Notes under the pieces: model-generated
Told to the model about the DNA's origin: nothing
Seen by the model: only the letters and a program-made list of their open reading frames with translations
Databases searched by the model: none
In this document: positions 8,014 through 15,273 of the stretch, one piece after another
Layout: every line of letters begins with the position of its first letter
How positions within the stretch are numbered: the stretch's first letter is position 1
Assembly (NCBI GenBank): GCA_018266685.1
Contig: JAFDZY010000041.1
Location: 1 to 42,297 of the forward strand
DNA length: 42,297 nt
Reading direction: 5' to 3'
DNA from: Bacteroidota bacterium
GTDB taxonomy: Bacteria > Bacteroidota > Bacteroidia > Flavobacteriales_F > PHOS-HE28
Made by a program: the position numbers and the translations under genes

Positions 8014-8796
8014 CTAGGGCATGCCCAGGCGTTGGGTATGCTCCATGCCATGACCCACCAGCATTTCAATGCTGGGCAAGCTCGTCCAGTACAGTGCGCC
8101 CAGCTGGGTCACGCGCTGCACGAAGCCACGCCCCAAGGCGCTTTCCGGCTGATGGCTAAAGGGCACGAACGAGCCGCCAGTCCATGTGCCACTGGCCAGT
8201 GAAGCTGCACGGCGGCGAATCTCCTGGTAGATCGCATCGCGCAATCCGGCAGCTTCCTGGCCCTCTTGCAGGGCCATCGAGGCTCCACGCCGAACGGCTG
8301 CCCAAGCACAGTAACGCCATTGCGCCACGGTCAGGACAACTGAACTATCGCGATAGGCAAAGGCGATATCTTGGGCCCAGTCGGAGGAAAACCGATGTTT
8401 GACCAGTTGTTGTTCGAAGAATCGTTCGGCTTCGGCGGACCCCAATTCCGTCCAAAGCCGAAGTCGCTCCGCAGTCGTATAGTCGTCGCGCTCCAAAGTG
8501 CCGAAATAGTCATCTAGCGCATTGATCAAGAGGTGCGGCTCGTACACATCCCAGGACAGACACCACTGCAATCCTTCGATCGGGGTAATTCGGGCATCCG
8601 GTTTCAGTTGCCAGCGCGCCTCAGGCCAAGGTACCTCGATGATGCCTCGTTCCTGCAAGTACCCCATGGCGACCAACGTCATGCGCTTGGTCTGGGCAAT
8701 CGGAAGGCGATTGTCCTGGCCAGTCAACAGCGCCCACAGGTAGAGGCAGCCGCGTATCCCGAGTTCATCGACAGTGGCCGGGGGAGAAGGGGCCAT
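8014..8796 (-). CDS. Unknown protein (260 aa) upstream of tnpA
   Basis: I do not recognise this gene. The product is soluble-looking, Trp-rich and mostly predicted helical, with no signal peptide, transmembrane segment or familiar catalytic motif. It lies upstream of tnpA on the same strand, with a 125-base gap that contains a small perfect stem (CCGCAG-AG-CTGCGG near 7983-7996). It is divergent from an XRE-type regulator gene, with a perfect 15-base palindrome between them, so the regulator may control it. No clear Shine-Dalgarno precedes ATG 8796; the true start could be slightly internal. It could be transposon cargo or a toxin-like partner of the regulator, but nothing in the sequence proves either. 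Confidence 0.6.
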   Translation of the reverse strand: MAPSPPATVDELGIRGCLYLWALLTGQDNRLPIAQTKRMTLVAMGYLQERGIIEVPWPEARWQLKPDARITPIEGLQWCLSWDVYEPHLLINALDDYFGTLERDDYTTAERLRLWTELGSAEAERFFEQQLVKHRFSSDWAQDIAFAYRDSSVVLTVAQWRYCAWAAVRRGASMALQEGQEAAGLRDAIYQEIRRRAASLASGTWTGGSFVPFSHQPESALGRGFVQRVTQLGALYWTSLPSIEMLVGHGMEHTQRLGMP

Positions 8797-8827
8797 GGGG
8801 TAGGGGCCAAAATCGGTTGTTAGGGGT

Positions 8828-8842
8828 CTAAGAATATCTTAG
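8828..8842. promoter_or_regulatory. Palindromic operator candidate (CTAAGA-ATA-TCTTAG)
   Basis: Perfect 6-3-6 dyad in the 93-base divergent gap between the unknown gene (start 8796, minus) and the XRE regulator (start 8890, plus). The position and symmetry suit an operator for a dimeric XRE repressor. Binding is inferred. Confidence 0.5.
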
Positions 8843-8889
8843 TATCCAAATCACGGTCACTTCCGCCATCCTTAGGTCCTCCTGAGGGG

Positions 8890-9252
8890 ATGGCAGTGGC
8901 AAATCGAGCGGCAAAACTCCCGGTATTTGCGCGGCGGCTGGCACAGGCGCGGGAGCGCGCCGGCTTTTCGCAGACGCAACTCGGCGTGCTCGCCGGTATG
9001 GATCCTGCCGTGGCCTCTCCCCGAATCAATCAGTATGAACGTGGCAAGCACGAACCACAGCTCAAGACGGCCAAGCGTCTGGCCGAGGTGCTGGGCATTC
9101 CCCCGGCTTTCCTCTATACGGAAGACGAACTGCTCGCCGGAATGTTGCTGCGCTGGAACGACTTGACGCTGAACCAGAAAAAAGACCTGCTCAAGCAAGT
9201 CGAGGACATGCAGGCCGCTCGTGCTAAGCGCAGGCCACGCAAGGCAGAATAG
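8890..9252 (+). CDS. XRE-family helix-turn-helix regulator
   Basis: A 120-residue DNA-binding protein with a Cro/CI-type HTH at about residues 13-77: ARRLAQARERAGFSQTQLG, then INQYERGKHEPQ and AKRLAEVLGIPPAFLY. The C-terminus is a short helical and strongly basic tail (KRRPRK). A GAGGGG Shine-Dalgarno directly abuts ATG 8890, which is too close, so GTG 8896 (spacing 6-7) may be the real start. It is divergent from the 260-residue unknown gene, and a perfect palindrome in the shared promoter region suggests it represses both. It may be a cargo regulator of the transposon or an antitoxin-like protein. Confidence 0.85.
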   Translation: MAVANRAAKLPVFARRLAQARERAGFSQTQLGVLAGMDPAVASPRINQYERGKHEPQLKTAKRLAEVLGIPPAFLYTEDELLAGMLLRWNDLTLNQKKDLLKQVEDMQAARAKRRPRKAE

Positions 9253-9358
9253 ACATAAGGCTTGCTCTATCCATCCTGTGATGGGGCAAACCTTGGAGGT
9301 CGTTCAGGGTTCATGCTTTGTGTATCCAAGTCGCAAAGATTCCGGTTAAAGTCACCGC

Positions 9359-9781
9359 ATGCGCCCTTGGTCCATTCTGCTGCGTGTGCTGCTTAGCCTG
9401 ACCCTCGTCCTGAACGGGGCGATGTCGGCTATGGCCGCAACATCCATGCAGATGAATCACGCCACCACACACGTGCCGATCAAGGCGGTGGCGCAGCAGG
9501 ACACGTCCTGTCACCAGCACCATCAGGCCCGTGTCGCGGCTTCGGATAGCGCCTCATCGGGCAAAAGCTTGCCGGCACCCGAGAAATCGAAGCATCCCGC
9601 ACCCGACTGCTGCAAGTTCGGGACCTGCGCGTGCGCCTGCACGCATTTGGCCCAGGCAACGTTCCCTACGTTTGACATCGGGGCGTCTGCATTCGACGGC
9701 CACAGCAGTAGCGGCCGCTGGCTGACGTCGGCCCATACCGCGCCGGCATTGCCCCATTTGATCCGACCTCCCATCGGCTAA
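9359..9781 (+). CDS. copL: CopL-family metal-binding regulatory protein
   Basis: A 140-residue exported protein with a signal peptide (LLRVLLSLTLVLNG, ending about AMAA27). It contains a Cys/His cluster C51-H-x-H-H and a Cys-rich motif DCCKFGTCACAC (C84, C85, C90, C92, C94). In Xanthomonas copL is the first gene of copLAB and is needed for copper-inducible expression of copAB; the order and spacing here match. Copper binding is inferred from the motifs. No clear Shine-Dalgarno is seen before ATG 9359. The 106-base upstream gap probably carries the operon promoter, but I see no convincing -35/-10 pair. Confidence 0.88.
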   Translation: MRPWSILLRVLLSLTLVLNGAMSAMAATSMQMNHATTHVPIKAVAQQDTSCHQHHQARVAASDSASSGKSLPAPEKSKHPAPDCCKFGTCACACTHLAQATFPTFDIGASAFDGHSSSGRWLTSAHTAPALPHLIRPPIG

Positions 9782-9896
9782 GTGTCCTTCGGCGCCACTG
9801 GCGCCGGTTCGCCTGCGCGTACGCCGTCATCGGCGGGCAGCGGGTGTGTGGTCCAGCCTTCGTGCTGGCCATGCCAACACTTCCATGGAGTTCACA

Positions 9897-11720
9897 ATGT
9901 CTACCAATTCTTTCGGCCGCCATGCCGATGGGTCATTCAAGCCGTCACGGCGGCAATTCGTGCAGGGACTTGCCGCAGGCGGCGCCATCGCCGGTCTCGG
10001 GCTCTGGCCCAAGTCGAGTTGGGCGCTGAAATCGCTGGGCAATCCTGTCGTGCTCGCCGGCACCCAGTTCGATCTCGTCATCGGCGAAACACCGGTGGAT
10101 TTCACCGGTCGTGTCCGGCCCGCGGTCACCGTCAACGGCTCCCTTCCCGCACCGCTGTTGCGCTGGAAGGAAGGCACCACGGTGAACCTGCGTGTGTCCA
10201 ACGCACTGCCGGAGGGCTCGATCCACGGCCACGAAACATCGATCCATTGGCACGGCATCGTCTTGCCGGCGAACATGGATGGCGTACCGGGAATCAGCTT
10301 CAACGGCATCCACCGTGGCGAGAGTTATCTCTATCGCTTCCATGTCCGCCAGGCCGGCACCTACTGGTACCACAGCCATTCCGGTTTCCAGGAGCAGGTT
10401 GGGCTGTATGGTCCGCTGATCATCGATCCGATCGAGCCGGAACCCTTCCATTTCGATCGCGATTACGTGGTCTTGTTGTCAGATTGGACTGACCTGAGTG
10501 GCGATGCATTGTTCTCGCGACTCAAGAAAATGGCCGGCTACGACAATTACTACCAGCGCACGGTCGGCGATTTCGTTCGCGATGCCAAGAAGGACGGACT
10601 GAAATCCACGCTCGCCGATCGACGGATGTGGGGTGCGATGCGAATGACACCGACGGATCTGTCGGACGTCAATGCCAATACCTACACCTATCTGATGAAC
10701 GGAACGACGGCGCTCGGCAACTGGACGGGGTTGTTCCGGTCCGGCGAGAAGGTGCGCCTGCGTTTCATCAACGGCTCGTCGATGACCTATTTCGATGTGC
10801 GCATTCCGGGCCTCAAAATGACTGTGGTCGCGGCCGATGGCCAGTACGTGCATCCGGTGACGGTGGACGAATTCCGCATCGGAACGGCAGAAACCTTCGA
10901 CGTGATCGTGGAACCCACCGGACAGGATGCCTTCACGATCTTCGCCCAAGACATGGGCCGCACCGGTTACGTCAGCGGCACGCTGGCGGTCCGCGAAGGG
11001 TTGCGAGCGCCCATCCCGGCCGTCGATCCGCGTCCGATCCTCACCATGACCGATATGGGCATGGGCACGATGTCGCACGCGGGCATGGAAGGCATGGGTG
11101 ACATGAAAGGCATGGACATGTCGAGCATGCAACACGACCACGCGATGGCCGGAATGCCGATGCAGGGCATGGATATGGGCAGTGGTGAGCAATCGCATCC
11201 GGCCAGCGAGCACGGCAATCCACTGGTCGACAACTTGGCGATGTCGCCGACTTCGCGTTTGGATGACCCCGGCAATGGGTTGCGCGACAACGGCCGTAAG
11301 GTGCTGAGTTACTCGATGCTGAAGAGCGCCTTCGAGGACCCGGATGGTCGCGATCCGGGTCGCGATATCGAATTGCATCTGACCGGGCATATGGAGAAGT
11401 TCGCCTGGTCAATGAACGGCGTGAAGTTCTCCGCTGCCGAACCCTTGAAGCTCACGTATGGCGAGCGCGTGCGCATCGTACTGGTCAACGACACGATGAT
11501 GGCGCACCCGATCCACTTGCATGGCATGTGGAGCGATCTGGAAGACGCGCAGGGAAATTTCATGGTGCGCAAGCACACCATCGACATGCCGCCCGGCAGC
11601 AAGCGAAGTTATCGCGTGCGCGCCGATGCCCTCGGCCGCTGGGCCTATCACTGCCACCTGCTGTATCACATGGAGGCGGGAATGATGCGGGCCGTCCAGG
11701 TTGAGGAGGGCAAGGCATGA
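9897..11720 (+). CDS. copA: CopA-type periplasmic multicopper oxidase
   Basis: A 607-residue copper-resistance oxidase that oxidises Cu(I) and/or sequesters copper in the periplasm. The Tat signal has SRRQFV with R18-R19 followed by a hydrophobic stretch. Multicopper oxidase copper ligands are present: HWHG, YWYHSHSG, HPIHLHG and the final HCHLLYHMEAGMM. A Met/His-rich insert at about residues 382-430 (repeats of GM, GMDM and MQH) is typical of the Pco/Cop subfamily. The ATG at 9897 is chosen because GGAG precedes it and it places the Tat motif correctly; an open frame upstream to 9846 lacks support. The copB start overlaps its stop by ATGA. Confidence 0.96.
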   Translation: MSTNSFGRHADGSFKPSRRQFVQGLAAGGAIAGLGLWPKSSWALKSLGNPVVLAGTQFDLVIGETPVDFTGRVRPAVTVNGSLPAPLLRWKEGTTVNLRVSNALPEGSIHGHETSIHWHGIVLPANMDGVPGISFNGIHRGESYLYRFHVRQAGTYWYHSHSGFQEQVGLYGPLIIDPIEPEPFHFDRDYVVLLSDWTDLSGDALFSRLKKMAGYDNYYQRTVGDFVRDAKKDGLKSTLADRRMWGAMRMTPTDLSDVNANTYTYLMNGTTALGNWTGLFRSGEKVRLRFINGSSMTYFDVRIPGLKMTVVAADGQYVHPVTVDEFRIGTAETFDVIVEPTGQDAFTIFAQDMGRTGYVSGTLAVREGLRAPIPAVDPRPILTMTDMGMGTMSHAGMEGMGDMKGMDMSSMQHDHAMAGMPMQGMDMGSGEQSHPASEHGNPLVDNLAMSPTSRLDDPGNGLRDNGRKVLSYSMLKSAFEDPDGRDPGRDIELHLTGHMEKFAWSMNGVKFSAAEPLKLTYGERVRIVLVNDTMMAHPIHLHGMWSDLEDAQGNFMVRKHTIDMPPGSKRSYRVRADALGRWAYHCHLLYHMEAGMMRAVQVEEGKA

Positions 11721-12877
11721 ACATGCTCTTCCGTCCGATTCATATGCGCCTGTCGGGCCTTGCGCTGGGCGTGGCCATCGCCACCGGCGTGTCGGCGCAA
11801 ACCATGGATCATTCAAAAATGTCGATGCCCATGTCGATGCCGGGCATGGACATGCCGATGCCGGCCGTCAAACAGAAGCCTGCAGCATCAAAAAAGCCGA
11901 CGCTAAAGAAACCGGCCGTGAAGAAGAAGGGCGTATCAAAAAAGAAACCAAGTTCCGCAGCGTCATCGCCCCATGCCATGCATCAGGCCGCGCCATCGGC
12001 CATGCCCGCAGACATGCCGATGGACCATTCCGCCATGGACCACAGTGCGATGGGCCATGACATGGCCATGCCGGGGATGAGCACCAGCCAGTCCATGGAT
12101 CATTCGATGCAAGGCATGGATATGTCCCAGATGGATCATGCCGGCAAGGCGAAGGCGCCGACGACACCGCGGACGCCCATTCCGGCATTGACCGATGCGG
12201 ACCGCGCTGCAGCAATTTCACCCGCGCAGATGCACGACACCATGGACAACAGCGCGCATGCCTTCACGCTCATCGACCGCCTTGAAGGCTGGAATGCAAC
12301 GCCGGGCCGGGGGGCGAGCTGGGAAGGAAAGGGTTGGGTCGGCAATGATCTCCGTCGCGTGTGGTGGCGCAGCGAAGGTGAGCGTATCCGTGGCCGGACT
12401 GAAAGCGCCGATCTCGAGATCCTGTACGGGAAAAGTGTCAGTCCGTGGTGGGACGTGGTCGCTGGAGTGCGTCACGACTTCAAACCAGGGGAGGCGCGGA
12501 ATTTCGCTGCGATCGGCGTGCAAGGGCTCGCGCCGCAAAAATTCGAGGTGGCCGCGACCGGGTATCTCGGCAGTTCGGGATTCGCGACTGCACGGCTGGA
12601 AGCCGAATATGAAACGTTACTGACCAATCGGCTCATCCTGCAACCGCGGATCGAGATGAACATCAACGCGAAAGACGACCCGCGTCGTGGCCTTGGTTCG
12701 GGGCTGGCGACCGCAGAGGCTGGGTTGCGGCTGCGCTACGAAATCACCCGTCGATTCGCCCCGTACATCGGCGTGAGTCGCGAATGGGCGTTCGGACGTA
12801 CCGCGGACTTCCGGAGAAACGCCGGCGAAAACATCAACGATACCCGCGTGGTCGCGGGCATTCGCATCTGGTTCTGA
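11717..12877 (+). CDS. copB: CopB outer-membrane copper-resistance protein
   Basis: A 386-residue protein starting inside the copA stop codon (ATGA overlap). It has a signal peptide ending near VSA-QT, a long Met/His-rich region at about residues 33-150 with repeated MDHS, MDMP and MPGM units and a lysine-rich stretch (KKPTLKKPAVKKKG), then a C-terminal beta-barrel-like domain of about 220 residues (DRLEGWNATPGR, WDVVAGVRHDF, ending VVAGIRIWF with terminal Phe as in outer-membrane proteins). CopB proteins bind copper and span the outer membrane. The Lys-rich insert is unusual for the family and may bridge to the envelope or peptidoglycan (inference). Confidence 0.93.
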   Translation: MNMLFRPIHMRLSGLALGVAIATGVSAQTMDHSKMSMPMSMPGMDMPMPAVKQKPAASKKPTLKKPAVKKKGVSKKKPSSAASSPHAMHQAAPSAMPADMPMDHSAMDHSAMGHDMAMPGMSTSQSMDHSMQGMDMSQMDHAGKAKAPTTPRTPIPALTDADRAAAISPAQMHDTMDNSAHAFTLIDRLEGWNATPGRGASWEGKGWVGNDLRRVWWRSEGERIRGRTESADLEILYGKSVSPWWDVVAGVRHDFKPGEARNFAAIGVQGLAPQKFEVAATGYLGSSGFATARLEAEYETLLTNRLILQPRIEMNINAKDDPRRGLGSGLATAEAGLRLRYEITRRFAPYIGVSREWAFGRTADFRRNAGENINDTRVVAGIRIWF

Positions 12878-12894
12878 CTTCCTAGGGGGAAACC

Positions 12895-13971
12895 ATGTCA
12901 CTCATGTCCCGAAAATCACTTGTCACTATGCTTGCCGCTATTGCCGTCGCGGTCCTTCTGGCGCTCGGCTTCATCTGGTCCGGAATCTATAACGTTGGTG
13001 CCGATGACCATCACACCAAGCCGGTCTTCGCCTTGATGCAATCATTGCGCGAGCGTTCGATTCACGTTCGCTCCAATTCACTCACGCCGCCCAATCTCGA
13101 AGATCCGCAATTGATCCTCAAGGGCGCGGGGCAGTACGCAGCCATGTGCACCGGCTGTCACCTGGCGCCCGGAATGACGGATTCCGAAATTCGTCCGGGC
13201 CTCTATCCACAACCCCCCGATCTGTCGAAACTGCGTTTCGATCCCAAGGACGAGTTCTGGGTCATCAAGCACGGCATCAAGATGAGCGCGATGCCGGCAT
13301 GGGGCGGCAGCCATGACGATGCCACCATCTGGAGCATGGTGGCGTTCCTGCAAAAGCTTCCCGGAATGACGCCCGAACAATATCGCGACATCGTTGCCAG
13401 GGCACCAGCCGACGAAGACATGGAAGGTGGCCACCATCATGAGGGTAGCGATGGCCACGAGACGGCAGCAGGTGCCATGCCATCGATGCCTGGCATGGAC
13501 GGGGCAGGGCGCGCCGAAGCGGAGAATGCACCGCACACCCATGCAAAACCGCCCGCAACCACGACGATCTCGATGGAAGGGATGACCGCGAACGCTGTCC
13601 CTGATGCCGAACATGCAGCCAAGGCACTCCACACCGCCTTGCAAAAAGGCGATCGCCAAGCCGTGCTGGCGTTGCTCGCGCCCGAAGTGGTCATCAGCGA
13701 AGGTGGCGAATCACAATCGCTTGATCAATATGCCGCGGGTCATCTGGGCGAAGACATTGCATTTCTCAAGACGGCCCAAATCAAACCAATCTCGGTCGGC
13801 TCCATGCCGATGGGCGATACGGCGATGGTCGGCAGTCGTTCGGAAATCCGCACCAGCAGGAATGGCAAGCCCATGGCCATTCTGAGCAATGAAATGCTGA
13901 CCCTGAAAAAGACACCGAAGGGTTGGCTGATTACCCGGATCGAATGGGCTTCGGACAAATTGCCCGAATGA
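12895..13971 (+). CDS. Membrane-anchored c-type cytochrome with His/Met linker and NTF2-like C-terminal domain
   Basis: A 358-residue protein with an N-terminal membrane anchor (about 11-30), a class I cytochrome c domain with heme motif C85-T-G-C88-H89 and probable axial M133 (KMSAMPAWGG), then a linker at about 175-225 rich in His and Met (GGHHHEGSDGHE, MPSMPGMDG). The last ~120 residues resemble an NTF2/SnoaL (DUF4440-like) fold: AKALHTALQKGDRQAVLALLAPEV through MLTLKKTPKGWLITRIEW. It follows copB by 17 bases with GGGGGAAA as Shine-Dalgarno and is likely in the same operon. It could pass electrons to or from CopA or bind periplasmic copper; that is inference. The fusion is odd. Confidence 0.8.
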   Translation: MSLMSRKSLVTMLAAIAVAVLLALGFIWSGIYNVGADDHHTKPVFALMQSLRERSIHVRSNSLTPPNLEDPQLILKGAGQYAAMCTGCHLAPGMTDSEIRPGLYPQPPDLSKLRFDPKDEFWVIKHGIKMSAMPAWGGSHDDATIWSMVAFLQKLPGMTPEQYRDIVARAPADEDMEGGHHHEGSDGHETAAGAMPSMPGMDGAGRAEAENAPHTHAKPPATTTISMEGMTANAVPDAEHAAKALHTALQKGDRQAVLALLAPEVVISEGGESQSLDQYAAGHLGEDIAFLKTAQIKPISVGSMPMGDTAMVGSRSEIRTSRNGKPMAILSNEMLTLKKTPKGWLITRIEWASDKLPE

Positions 13972-13988
13972 AATGGTCGAAGCACGGG

Positions 13989-14021
13989 CTTGACTCTGGA
14001 CCGTAGTCAAGGGTGCACAGT
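13989..14021 (+). promoter_or_regulatory. MerR-type promoter/operator candidate for the cueR operon
   Basis: A 7-9-7 dyad, CTTGACT (13989-13995) and AGTCAAG (14005-14011), contains a TTGACT -35 element. A weak -10 (CACAGT, 14016-14021) lies 20 bases further, the over-long spacing typical of MerR-family promoters. It precedes the operon containing a CueR-like gene, suggesting autoregulation by copper. Confidence 0.5.
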
Positions 14022-14026
14022 CGTCT

Positions 14027-14049
14027 CCGCTGCCTCCTCGAGGCAGCGG
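14027..14049 (+). other. Perfect 10-bp hairpin in operon leader
   Basis: CCGCTGCCTC-CTC-GAGGCAGCGG forms a perfect 10-bp stem with a 3-base loop, 50 bases upstream of the gene at 14099. There is no T-run. It lies just downstream of the proposed promoter, so it may stabilise or attenuate the transcript, or terminate transcription arriving from the cytochrome gene. Confidence 0.45.
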
Positions 14050-14098
14050 GAGGGATGGTTTCATGCACGCCCACCATTGATGCGAGGAGCTACCGACC

Positions 14099-14788
14099 AT
14101 GAAGATGACACCTGGCATTCGTAAATTCGCGCTGACTGCACATGTAAGTACTTCGGTTGGCTTGCTTGGTTCGATCGCAGCCTTTTTCGTTCTCGCCCTG
14201 TCCGGGCTGAATGACCAGGAGACGCAAGCCATTCGTGCGGCCTACCTGGGAATGGGTTTGCTCGCCAAATTCATCATTGTCCCGCTGGCCTTCGCATCGA
14301 TTGCAACTGGGGTCATCCAATCACTCGGCACCCCATGGGGCCTGTTCCGTCATTACTGGGTCGTCGCCAAGTTGGTGTTGACGGTCTTTGCCACCACCAT
14401 TTTGCTGATCAAACTCAAATTGATCGGCTACGCGGCCAGCCTGGCGTCCGCGGCAATACTGCCTCGCGCCGAGCTGCGCGTAGTGGGGATGGAACTTGCG
14501 GTTCACGCCGCCGGTGGTCTGTTGGTCTTGCTCGTGCCAATGGTGCTCTCGGTCTACAAGCCGCGTGGGCTGACTCCATTCGGCATGCGCCAGCAACAGC
14601 CGCAACGGGCGCTATCCGAGCGGCCACGTCCGGCCTTGCCGCGCACGAGCAGAAGCCCTGGTGTTTCATCCGACGGCACGATCACGTTCACGCTGCGTCG
14701 CATGCAAATCGTTGCCTTCGCCGCCACAGTTCTTGTCCTGCATGTCTTTGTCCTGCACGTCATGAAAACCGGACTGGCTGGACACTGA
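14099..14788 (+). CDS. Polytopic membrane protein of unknown function (DUF2269-like)
   Basis: A 229-residue inner-membrane protein with about five hydrophobic segments (about 13-35, 55-75, 83-105, 130-150 and 203-222), a short polar loop with Pro/Arg/Ser (residues ~165-195) and conserved-looking His in HVSTSVG and HYWVVAK. It resembles small integral membrane proteins often found beside copper genes, but I cannot name a function. GAGGAG lies at a good distance before ATG 14099. It is the first gene of an operon with a CueR-like regulator and a Cu-ATPase, so a role in copper handling is likely (inference). Confidence 0.75.
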   Translation: MKMTPGIRKFALTAHVSTSVGLLGSIAAFFVLALSGLNDQETQAIRAAYLGMGLLAKFIIVPLAFASIATGVIQSLGTPWGLFRHYWVVAKLVLTVFATTILLIKLKLIGYAASLASAAILPRAELRVVGMELAVHAAGGLLVLLVPMVLSVYKPRGLTPFGMRQQQPQRALSERPRPALPRTSRSPGVSSDGTITFTLRRMQIVAFAATVLVLHVFVLHVMKTGLAGH

Positions 14789-14874
14789 GATTCCACGGTC
14801 GCCCGAGTGCGATGAAACATTTCATGCGCGAACCCGCTTCGCGGTTAAACCCAAATCGAGTGTTGGATGCATCC

Positions 14875-15273
14875 ATGAAAATCGGAGAACTCGCCAGGCG
14901 CGCCGCCGTTCCCATCGACACCGTGCGCTACTACGAGCGCCAAGGCTTGTTGCCCGCACCGCCGCGGATGGCATCAGGCTATCGACTGTATGTGCCCGGC
15001 GACGTGGCGCGCCTCAATTTCATCAAGCGTGCCAAGACGCTCGGATTCACGCTCGAGGAGATCCAGGGCCTGCTGTCATTGTCTGGGCGTCGGGATAACG
15101 ACATGGCCGAGATGAAAGCCGCCGCCAGCGAGACATTGGCGAAAGTGGAGGCCAAGCTCGCCGAACTCACTCGCATGCGTGATGGACTACAGGTATTGGT
15201 GGCGTCCTGTCCCGGGCATGGTGCGCTGGATCAGTGCCCGATTCTCAATGCATTGGCTGGAGACGAACAATGA
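14875..15273 (+). CDS. cueR: CueR-like MerR-family copper regulator
   Basis: A 132-residue MerR-family activator: N-terminal winged HTH ([22 protein letters not shown]), dimerisation helix, and a C-terminal metal loop with C112 and C121 ([14 protein letters not shown]). The position equivalent to the Cys used by divalent-metal relatives (MerR, PbrR, ZntR) is not Cys, as in Cu/Ag/Au sensors. The ATG at 14875 gives the normal start MKIGELA; the frame open upstream is shadow. Its stop overlaps the ATPase start as ATGA. A MerR-type dyad lies upstream of the first gene of the operon (13989-14011), so it probably regulates itself and the ATPase. Confidence 0.88.
   Translation: MKIGELARRAAVPIDTVRYYERQGLLPAPPRMASGYRLYVPGDVARLNFIKRAKTLGFTLEEIQGLLSLSGRRDNDMAEMKAAASETLAKVEAKLAELTRMRDGLQVLVASCPGHGALDQCPILNALAGDEQ

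Larger units (their letters stand above)
3319..9252. mobile_element. Tn3-family transposon region, ends not located
   Basis: The block holds a full-length Tn3-type transposase gene flanked by genes unrelated to the metal operons on either side. The left limit is suggested by the broken luxR and AT-rich junction near 3239-3299, the right limit by the start of the copper operon after 9252. I looked for paired terminal inverted repeats at 3220-3320, 8797-8890 and 9253-9358 and found none; no serine resolvase or TnpS/T recombinase is encoded. The extent is therefore a guess. Confidence 0.35.

Noticed and set aside
3220..9358. Possible Tn3 terminal inverted repeats
   Set aside because: No pair of matching ~38-base ends was found by eye in the three segments examined, so no ends are annotated.
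10479..11390. Minus-strand frame of 303 codons opposite copA
   Set aside because: His-rich sequence is the complement of Met-rich copA codons; no start signal and no domain.
11040..12140. Repeated GGCATGGACATG-like units resembling tandem repeats
   Set aside because: They encode Met-rich metal-binding segments of CopA and CopB; no regular repeat/spacer pattern as in CRISPR.
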